Assembly: GCA_963932145.1 (NCBI GenBank)
Contig: OZ010580.1
Location: forward strand, 38,119,855 to 38,183,854
Origin: Acanthosepion lycidas
Taxonomy: Eukaryota > Mollusca > Cephalopoda > Sepiida > Sepiidae
Length of the DNA stretch: 64,000 nt
Direction of reading: 5' to 3'
Below, piece after piece: positions 56,001-64,000 of the stretch. The notes under the pieces are model-generated. The model did not search any database, was not told the origin of the DNA, and saw nothing but the letters and a program-made list of their open reading frames with translations. Both the position numbers and the translations under genes were made by a program. Within the stretch, counting starts at the first letter, position 1. Each line of letters opens with the position of its first letter.

Positions 56001-57855
56001 TTCATCTGTGAGAAAAGAGTTGTAATATGTGGATAATTTAATATTTTACAGTACTGTTATCTTATTAGGAATTTTTTTAATGGACTTAGTATTAATGAAC
56101 ACCCTTTTGAACCTATTGATCTTTTAAATCAATGATTTACTGTATATAATTATTTTCATGATATTAAGGTACTTTTTATTTATATATTTATATTAAAAAT
56201 GTAAACATATCAAACCTTGAATAAATTACACACTTCTTAATGATGCTATCACTAGTCAAATTCACTACTGGACTCACAGTGAAGTCTGGCCACTGACTGG
56301 AACATAGATAAATAATTGTTGGGTATGTAGCTTAGACTTAGATTAAGATGGATTAGCATGCTTCTGAAGCAACTGACAGTAATAAAACTTCCTGTTTATA
56401 GTTTCTGTGCCCAGCTCACTAACCACTGAGCTATCCTAGGTATACATGGTTGAAAGGTAGATAGAGTGCTGAAAATATAGTCATGAAGGTTAGCAGTGTG
56501 TTAGGCTTGAAGAGAGAGATATGGAGAGAGTCAAGTCAGTTAGGTCAGCATGCATCTTTCAATGACCAATAACTTTACCATTCCAAGAAAGGCAATATTT
56601 TTGCACCATCATTGATCAACATCCATCTTTGGTTTTCATCCAATTGACCCTTTCGAACCGTTTGGCGTTGACCACTACCAGAACTGACCATTCCTTACTT
56701 GATGAATGGTTTTAATGATTTCATTAATCACATGAGAGTTTAAGAGTTGCTTTTGCTGCTGCTGCAGCTGCTGTCAGCAGCATGGACAACTCTTTGGACC
56801 AATAAGTAAGATGACCACTAAGAAATGACTTCCGTTGCTAGGGACATCATTTATTGGATCATGTTCCTTACTTACAAGGTTTCTACACTGAAGGAAAACT
56901 AAATAAGAAAAATTTGTTAATGTGTTTGAATGCCAGGAAAATTGGTCATTATTATTATTAATATCATCACCACCATAATTACAGTTTCCTTAATTCCATT
57001 ATTATTATTATTATTATTATTTTGGTAAATACCTGACTTCTTTCTTCTGTCCTATAATGAAATTTGACCCAAATTCTATCCATGAGGACTAGTTCTTTTT
57101 GTATGAAAGGCTCTCTTCGTCCTATTTAGCTGCCCTTTATTGATGAGGTTCAATGGAATGAGGCCTTCATTAAGGATTCAAACGGAAATGATGCTAATAA
57201 CTTGATTATTGCTCTGATATGCTCATTTTCCTTCTGCTAGGGAAGGCTTTCATGTGTATTAATTTGAAAAAGTATGAAAGTATTTAATAAATCCAATAAG
57301 TACATATATTTATAGATTGGGCAGTCCTGTGACCTGGAAAAGATTGTTGACAAGCCATGCTAGACTGAGTAGTCCATATCTGACATCTTGTCATTTTGTG
57401 ACATTTAAATGGACAAGCAAAATTACTGACAGTGTCCAACTCTTCTCTAAGTGTTAGGCTGGACTGAGTTATTATACCAATAGCAAGAAAATGTCCCTGA
57501 CCTGACTGAGCTATCAATCATCATGTTTTGTCAGTAACAAGACTCAAGTGAAGATGACTGGTCAAAGGACATTGTACTGAGAGCATTGAATATTTATCTT
57601 TCCTTAGAATACTTATGGTAAAGTGAATAGAATCCCTGTTATCATTAATACATTCACTTTTATAGCATTGTTGCCTGGTTTCTGCTGGCATGTTTTGGAA
57701 AAATTAAGAAATTGCCATTTACTGGAAATAAATGTCTATAAAATCACTGATAGTAATTTCTCATGGGTGCCAACATTTTGGTTTCAGTTGGACCCTCTAC
57801 AGTACAGACTAATCTAAGAACACCTCAGTGCAATAAAATATGTTACGAAACTGGT
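56001..57855. other. Unassigned, with a tRNA-like head near 56400 and (ATT)n near 57000
   Basis: The minus strand at about 56452-56390 reads AGGATAGCTCAGTGGTTAGT, an A-box-like SINE head with no clear body. A (ATT)n run is at 56996-57021. A CTG-rich patch lies at 56752-56785. Confidence 0.45.
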
Positions 57856-57859
57856 CATG

Positions 57860-58125
57860 TATGTCTTAGCTGGATTGAGGAATCAGAGAGCAGAGTTTGA
57901 ATTCCAGATAAATTCATTGCATTCACCTTTATTCATGCTAATATCCTTGGTAAAGGTATGAATCCATCTCTTCTCCCCCAGCTATAGGTAAATAGTAGGA
58001 CAGCCTTGGTTCTATATCCTTAGTTGGCAGCCAGTCTAGGAGAAGGAAAACTCTTAATTCAAAACAGCCTGGAGAGGGTTGGGCTCCATCAAGCTATCTT
58101 GTCCAAGAAACACCTATTGCGGCTG
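57860..58125 (+). mobile_element. SINE family A copy
   Basis: Head GGATTGAGGAATCAGAGAGC with B-box-like GAGTTTGAATTCCAG, then CTTGGTAAAGGTATGAATCC, CAGCTATAGGTAAATAGTAG, GGCAGCCAGTCTAGGAGAAG and GGGTTGGGCTCCATCAAGCT. Collinear with 36.99-37.3 kb. Confidence 0.75.
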
Positions 58126-58134
58126 CAGTATATG

Positions 58135-58345
58135 TAATAATTAGGGGAGCATCCTCTTGGGTGTCTATTCCACAATGTAGTGGTCCTTGGGAAGAGGCTG
58201 TCTGAGTGGAACTTCTTTCTTACAAATGGAATAAAAAGAGAATGATGATACAGCAATCTGTACATGGTATGGTAGGTCTTAGCTGTGAAGGTTTGAACTG
58301 GTGGAAAATAATCTAAACATTTGTGATGGAAAGAACAATACTGAT
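58135..58345 (+). repeat. Dispersed repeat family F (copy 3)
   Basis: GGAGCATCCTCTTGGGTGTC, AAATGGAATAAAAAGAGAAT, GGTAGGTCTTAGCTGTGAAG and AACATTTGTGATGGAAAGAA parallel copy 2 in order. Confidence 0.6.
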
Positions 58346-59075
58346 TGTCTTTTTACTTTTAGCTTTCAGAAGTAAGTTTGTTTGTTTTTACTGGGAAATT
58401 CATCATTGATAAACAAATACTTGAACCCACACATACAAGATGATAACAGTCAAAATATGTATATTATAACTTATCATTTGTTTTGGTTGGTATATGTTTA
58501 TGTGATCAGAATTTAAGTTCACAAAGAGAGTTCACTTAGGCATATCTTTCATTCCCATAATGGGCAAAGATCATTTGAAACATTCATAAACATCCTTCAT
58601 ATATATACTTCAGCTTTTCCAGATCAGCACTTGGAAGACTTATCCAAAGTTTGGAGAATTTCCAAGTAAAATTTATCAAGAAGATATGTTGTTAGATCTA
58701 CTTCTGTCCCTTCAAAATCTGTACATATGAGTCTTTATGATATCTGGTCACCTCTACAGTCATGTGTGTGTGTTTAAGGCTGACCATCAAAAAAAAAAAA
58801 AAGAAAAATAGTAGAGATAAAAATAAAGTCAATTCTTGTAAAGAATATATACATAAATTTGCATGTGCATATTTATAGATGTGTAAAGAAATTCTAAAAA
58901 ATCCCCAATAAAAATTTGTTTGAAAAAGAAAAAATGTGAAGTTATTTTTATTAATAAAGAATAGCATAAAATGTGAAATAGAACGATGTTATTTGTTAAT
59001 CAAATATTAATTACCAATGAGTATACATTTCAAAGGATAGTGTAGCACAGAGATAATCCATACTGAGAATGGGAT
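58346..59075. other. Unassigned AT-rich sequence
   Basis: Contains an A run at 58789-58802; no gene recognised. Confidence 0.5.
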
Positions 59076-59079
59076 TGGC

Positions 59080-59345
59080 ATTAAAGTTAAATACTAAGGT
59101 GGTTACTACTTTCACTTATGACATTGGAGTTAAAATTCTACCTAATGTCATTGCACTCATTTTTGTACAAATACCTTTCGGAAAAGTAAGAGTACATCTC
59201 TTCTGCCTCCAACTATGGATTAAATAGCAGAATAAACTCGAGTCTCTATCTTTGGTTGGTAACTAGTATAGGAGAAGGACAGCATTGAATTCAATAGAGC
59301 TATTCCATGAAAAACCTACTTGATTTGGAAACCCCTGCAGTAACA
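59080..59345 (+). mobile_element. SINE family A copy
   Basis: CATTGCACTCATTTTTGTAC, ACATCTCTTCTGCCTCCAAC, TATGGATTAAATAGCAGAAT and GGTAACTAGTATAGGAGAAG follow in family order. Confidence 0.65.
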
Positions 59346-59604
59346 CCCATTGTGGACCTTTTAAACACAGATTCTATCAAAGAAAGCAAAATCAGGACAA
59401 TAATATTTTTCTTAATGCAAATATTTCACACTTTAAACATTAACAAGTTTCAGCTAACTTATTCATATAGATTTTTTTAAAGATAGAGAATGTTTATAAC
59501 TATAAATAAATCCATATGTAATTTTAGTAGCAATTCTATAGTTACCAACTATTCATTACTAAATAAGTAATTTAAAAATAAATATACCATGTCTTTTTAG
59601 ACTA

Positions 59605-59735
59605 GTTACTCCCCAAAACTAGAAAGCCCAATATACCCTGCTATTTAACCCATATCTGGAGAGAGGAAAAAAACACATCCCTGCCTTTCCAAAGGGCATT
59701 TGTGCAAAAGTAAACATAACAAACTAAGCCAGAAT
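59605..59735 (-). mobile_element. SINE family A fragment (minus strand)
   Basis: The complement reads ATATGGGTTAAATAGCAGGG and TTTGGAAAGGCAGGGATGTG, the family's central block. Confidence 0.6.
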
Positions 59736-60925
59736 AACACCATTTCTACTTTCCATGTTAGTATACCCATAATGGCTAATAAACATTATAGAATTTAATA
59801 AAATGACTAGCTAAGGACAGCAGATAGCAAAATTACTTGGTAATGTATAGAAACATATGAGATCAAATGCTAACACTATATGAGTTAGAAACAATATAAA
59901 AATTATGTTTTTCTGCAACCAAACAGGCCTGTTGTCAAACAGTTTAAGAAAATAAAGTTATATAGATTTTCACTGTCTGTAAAAGTATGATTACTAAGAT
60001 ATTTTTAATATTACTTCATGCTTATATTAATTATCTAGTTATGTATTTTCATTTATTAATTATCATAACCATATTTATTACATATTAGGAAATGAAATTA
60101 TTACATAGATTAATATATGCTTTCATGTCATTGTGATAGCATTTTTAACCCAGACTGTACTAGTGAACCTTTCTGTGTTACATAGATAAAGAACTGAAAC
60201 ATGCAAACAAGATACAAGATCAGACGAGGCTTTGATGTAAGTCTTCAGTGAATCATGGGACCATAGTTGCAACTTGGTCCCAAAAAGTAAAGAAGGAAAA
60301 TTTACTAAATTCAATTCTTCTCTCCTCTCATTGCATGTGCACAAAACAGAAAACTGCAGCTCATAGATTTGATGATTAAGCTCTTTACAAGAACCATGGT
60401 TCCAAAGTGCCCAAAGATGGTGAAGCCAATTCCTTTCTCCTAGGCTTGACCACTGATGTGTGATGTCTTCAATTGAAGTCCATTATGGATGGTGCTGTGC
60501 TTCCCTAGTCTTGCTAGTGTGAATAAGTAAATATATGGCCTTTGTGCTTGCCATTTATTTTCTTTCTGTCTTGAGCAGATTTTGAGGAGACATTATTTTT
60601 TCTTCTTCTTTTCCTTCTTCTTAATGGTAATCTCCTCCATATCAAATGAATAAAAACAATATGTTCCCATGATTCTCTTCCCTTAATGGTTCTTCATTTT
60701 ACCATTATGTTATTTATTGGATTTTCTGACCACTTTAGAAAACTTTGGTTCTTAGACATTTAATAAATAACATATGCAGAAACATTGGTGGCTTTTACCA
60801 ATCATCATGATTTTTCTTTTTTTAAACTTTGATTTATAACTGTTATATATAGATTAATTTTGATTACTTTTTATTTACATTTATCATAATTTTATAAATA
60901 TTGTTAAATTTTTTGAGAAAAAGGA
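59736..60925. other. Unassigned AT-rich sequence
   Basis: Nothing recognised; a 73-codon minus frame at 60123-60344 has no motif. Confidence 0.5.

Positions 60926-60926
<1 letters not shown>

Positions 60927-60958
<32 letters not shown>
60927..60958. repeat. (TA)n microsatellite
   Basis: Pure TA run. Confidence 0.9.
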
Positions 60959-60961
<3 letters not shown>

Positions 60962-61221
60962 ACATTTTGTTCATGAAATAAGTAACTATTAAAATATTTC
61001 TGAACTGATAGTAGTAACAACCTTAGCATTTAAATCACAGCCTTGGAAGTAAAGGAAAATAAGCAATGTGTGAAAGGAAACAAAAAATAATATATTTTAA
61101 GAATCTAACAAATTTAAATTTTCACTTCAGAAATATTTATTGCTTTAATTTTTGTTCATACCAATATTAAAATAACTTATTTGTTTTGCTTAATAGTGGA
61201 TTTATTTATCTTTAATACGTT

Positions 61222-61262
61222 TATTTAAATATAAAAGCAATAGTTGCTTTTATATTTAAATA
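61222..61262. repeat. Perfect 41-bp palindrome
   Basis: Arms TATTTAAATATAAAAGCAA and TTGCTTTTATATTTAAATA (19 bp each) around TAG. Confidence 0.9.
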
Positions 61263-61417
61263 TTATTAAAAATGAATGAAATGCATTTTGAGCATCATAA
61301 AAATACTTAAATAGAAACATTAACTTTTCTGCACTTTACTTAATATTTTGTATTAATATATCTTTTCGGGTCCAAAATAAATTATTAAATAAAAGCAAAA
61401 TACAAATATAAATAGTG

Positions 61418-61828
61418 TTTTCAATATTTTTTTTTTTTATTAAGATTTGGAAATCAATATATTTTTAGCAAACCAGTATATTTTTCTAAAAAATCTAATT
61501 ATCCCATAAATTTTGATCTTTCTCAAAATATGATCTTCATTTCATTGGAAACACTTTCATTTTCAAGAAAAATAAATTTTGAAACAGAAGTAACTAAAGT
61601 GGATGTAAATATGATACAGCACTCGGTCCTTATATTGTTTTGAATATTTTTTTTTTTTATCAAGATTTGGAAAACCAGTATATTTTTAGCAAACCAATAT
61701 ATTCTTTCTAAAAAATTTAATTTTTGCTGAAATTTTGACCTTCCTTATGAAAATATAAGCATCATTTCTTTGGGAAATCTTTCTTTTTCAAGAAAAATGA
61801 TGCTACACTGAGTTCTTATTTTGTATTT
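61418..61828. repeat. Tandem duplication of about 200 bp
   Basis: The first copy runs from about 61418 to 61637, the second from about 61638 to 61828. Both have TATTTTTTTTTTTTAT, AAGATTTGGAAA, TATATTTTTAGCAAACCA, TTTTTCAAGAAAAA and a closing GAT-C-ACACTGAGTTCTTAT-like phrase. The second copy lacks about 35 bp present in the first. Confidence 0.75.
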
Positions 61829-62215
61829 GTGAATTTTTATGTAAAAAATCAGGTTAATTTGTATACATTGGATCACTGAACTGCAGTTAATATTACCTCT
61901 TCTGTCTATTGTCCAAAGTAATATTGGGAAACGCAGTTATTGCATCTGATTAACTATTAGGTGACCTAATACAGCACAGTTACGGAATTTTTTCTTACCC
62001 AAGTACTTTCAGTCTCCTCCAAAATCATCCTGTGATAAAATCTGCATTTCATTGTGATGGTGATTTTTAAACTATGGTGTCTTCCTTGATGAATTTCATC
62101 TTAACATCAAGAAACTGATTAGACAACTGGAAAGGATTATTATAAAAATAAATAGACATTACATATATATTATTCAATGGAACATGTTTGATTGAAGATA
62201 TGCTGCCATAATACA
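61829..62215. other. Unassigned AT-rich sequence
   Basis: Nothing recognised. Confidence 0.5.
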
Positions 62216-62217
62216 CA

Positions 62218-62221
62218 CATG

Positions 62222-62275
<54 letters not shown>
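62218..62275. repeat. (CA)n(TA)n microsatellite
   Basis: CA run followed by TA run; same order as at 37.9 and 45.8 kb. Confidence 0.9.
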
Positions 62276-62277
<2 letters not shown>

Positions 62278-63475
62278 GTTTTTCATGCATTCAAACATAT
62301 CTTGTGTGTGCATATATGTATGTATCTTTGCATGTTAGCAGGGTTGATTTTGTGCTACAAGTTTGCCCCATATTTTGCTTAAAGGACACATGACAACTCC
62401 CAACCAAACACTGTACCATCTTTTGACATTTGGATTTATTCTTCATCCTTTTGAAGTCACTAATTTGGGACATTTGATTCCAAACATCCAAAGAATAAAT
62501 GAAAAGCCTTAAAAAGAAGTGAAGGGTAAGTAAAAGCCAAAAAAAAACAAAAAAAAAAAAAAAAAAAAAAAGGGCAGAAGACCAAACCATGTTTTTATGC
62601 ATGGACATTTTGTATATGACTTTTTTTTTTTTCTTTTTAAAACTATTTTCCCATAAAATTGCAATTAACTCTGATCACATAGGTGTTGGTCTTGTTTGTA
62701 ATAATGACTGCCTCTTTGCTAAAAAAAAGAAAAAAATGCCAGGGAAAATAACTAAGGGTCTTTTCCCATCATTTGATGACATTATGCCAGATGTAAATCT
62801 ATTTTATTACTTCAAACGTTATTTTTAGTGGATATAAAATGCACTTAAAAAATACATATTCATTCCCCCCACTTATTCTTATATATAATTATCTCACATA
62901 AACAAGGGGGTACTGAAAAATCCTTGATCCAACTAAGAAGAGATTCCAAAATATATTCTAATGCTTCGTCATTTGATCAGATTTGGGCAAAATAGGTCAT
63001 GTCATGAACTTTTTGACAATCTCCTTCACACATAGATTGAAATTAATGGAAACTATTTTACCATAAACACTTGATTTTATAAAATACTTTTTATATTTGT
63101 GAACTAATGTCAAGACACTTTAAAAGTGATACGTATACCATATAACCTAGTACTACCTGTCATATGGTTGAGTCATCAGAAACCGAACCAGTCATCCCCA
63201 TCCATGATCTAGTCACTTTTCTGGTGACGAGGATGGCTAGACACCCAGTAGGATTAAAAGCAAGACCTGTCAAAGGGCAGATGAACCTTCTTGTAGGTCT
63301 CAATAGCCATCTACCACAAGAGCATAGACTAGGCTTCATAACTATGTATATAGCTAGTGTGGTGATGATATGGCATTACTGGGTGGGTGGGAGTGCTTCC
63401 TAGACTGAAGTCAACAACTCGGGTGGAGGATTGCCTTGATGGAATAAATGCTATATGTCCATGATTAAATCAAGC
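62276..63475. other. Unassigned, with long A and T runs
   Basis: A-rich run at 62539-62571 and T run at 62622-62632. A GC-richer patch at 63150-63420 holds a 79-codon frame (63164-63403) with no domain I know. Confidence 0.45.
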
Positions 63476-63610
63476 TTTCATGTTGGAGAATATCAGCTGT
63501 GGTTTAACCTAGAGAGGGATGGGCTCCGTCAGAGGTACTTGCCCAAGACATGCTACACATGAATAAATATATCTCCAGCATTCAACCCAGATATGTGGAG
63601 GGAACTAGTC
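63475..63610 (+). mobile_element. SINE family A fragment (probable)
   Basis: AGAGAGGGATGGGCTCCGTC then CTTGCCCAAGACA matches GGAGAGGGTTGGGCTCCATC and CTTGTCCAAGAAACA at 58.07-58.11 kb. Confidence 0.45.
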
Positions 63611-64000
63611 TAGTACTCAGCTGTTCAATGACCCTATAGCCATACCTAGTCCTGGGGCAGTTGTTGCTGATGATGAGGAGGAGCAGTATGACTTTGTTGA
63701 CAAAGTTGGATTTATTTTACATTTTATTTATATATATACTAGACCGTAACTTCCTCTATGACAGTGTTTTCATGCTGGAAATATACTTTTACCATTATGG
63801 GTAATATATTTTGTCATTTTGGGTCATCTGTGCTTTAGCTATCTAAAATAACTCCATATGAAATGGTTAAAAAAAGGTATGGAAATGCTTTTGTCCCAAA
63901 ACACAAATAATTTTATTCCCAAAGTGTTAATAACTTATCTGCTCAACTGGATAATGCCATTGAAAATGAAAAAATATTACATATTAATATAAGTCAGTTA
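63611..64000. other. Unassigned sequence to window end
   Basis: AT-rich, no gene or repeat terminus recognised. Confidence 0.5.

Noticed and set aside
63164-63403. 79-codon open frame near the window end as a gene
   Set aside because: No recognisable motif, and a SINE-like block follows directly; it is more likely part of an uncharacterised repeat.

Overview
The window is repeat-dense, AT-rich eukaryotic DNA from an invertebrate animal genome. A mollusc, possibly a cephalopod, is my best guess, from the mix of long (TA)n arrays, several tRNA-headed SINE families, jockey/CR1-like and RTE-like LINE tails, Tc1/mariner copies and Penelope-like debris. That guess is inference. I found no intact host gene, no rRNA and no functional tRNA. 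Almost every open frame is microsatellite, polypyrimidine tract or transposon relic, so the stretch reads as intergenic or deep intronic.

Layout. 1-2.6 kb: a palindromic Tigger/pogo-like MITE, an 80-bp mariner MITE and a complete non-autonomous hAT element (853-2524) with a perfect 8-bp target-site duplication and the last 41 codons of a transposase. 2.6-9.4 kb: mostly unassigned A/T-rich sequence, an RTE-like LINE tail near 4.7 kb and a near-perfect 147-bp palindrome beside (TA)n. 9.5-10.55 kb: a Penelope-like fragment (GIY-YIG region) between two inverted arms, each carrying a hammerhead-ribozyme motif. 10.6-13 kb: a LINE 3' end and several (TA)n arrays. 13.3-14.9 kb: a polypyrimidine minisatellite. 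17-23 kb: a 99-bp mariner MITE and two kinds of minisatellite. 23.8-30.2 kb: a mariner-type transposase pseudogene, RTE and jockey/CR1-like LINE copies (one with endonuclease, reverse transcriptase and YADD box recognisable) and tRNA-derived SINEs. 34.07-35.64 kb: a Tc1 element, complete at both ends, with long inner/outer-repeat TIRs and a dead transposase. 36.5-36.8 kb: a solo LTR with 5-bp target-site duplication. 41.2-42.8 kb: a 31-bp satellite with a strict 93-bp higher-order period at its core. 45.8-46.6 kb: a second mariner pseudogene. 47-64 kb: SINEs, LINE 3' ends, TA arrays and unassigned sequence.

How the parts relate: no pathway or operon is encoded. The window is a record of insertions into older repeats. 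SINE A interrupts a short tandem repeat at 39.9 kb, a LINE fragment interrupts the pyrimidine array at 13.7 kb, LINE copies converge at 27.78 kb, and many elements sit against (TA)n. The strongest candidates for a second look are the inverted Penelope-like element with paired hammerhead motifs, a SINE with a hammerhead-like tail at 50.7 kb, the 80-bp MITE that resembles mammalian MADE1 in length and termini, and the higher-order satellite. All family assignments were made by eye, and coordinates of repeats without clear termini are approximate.
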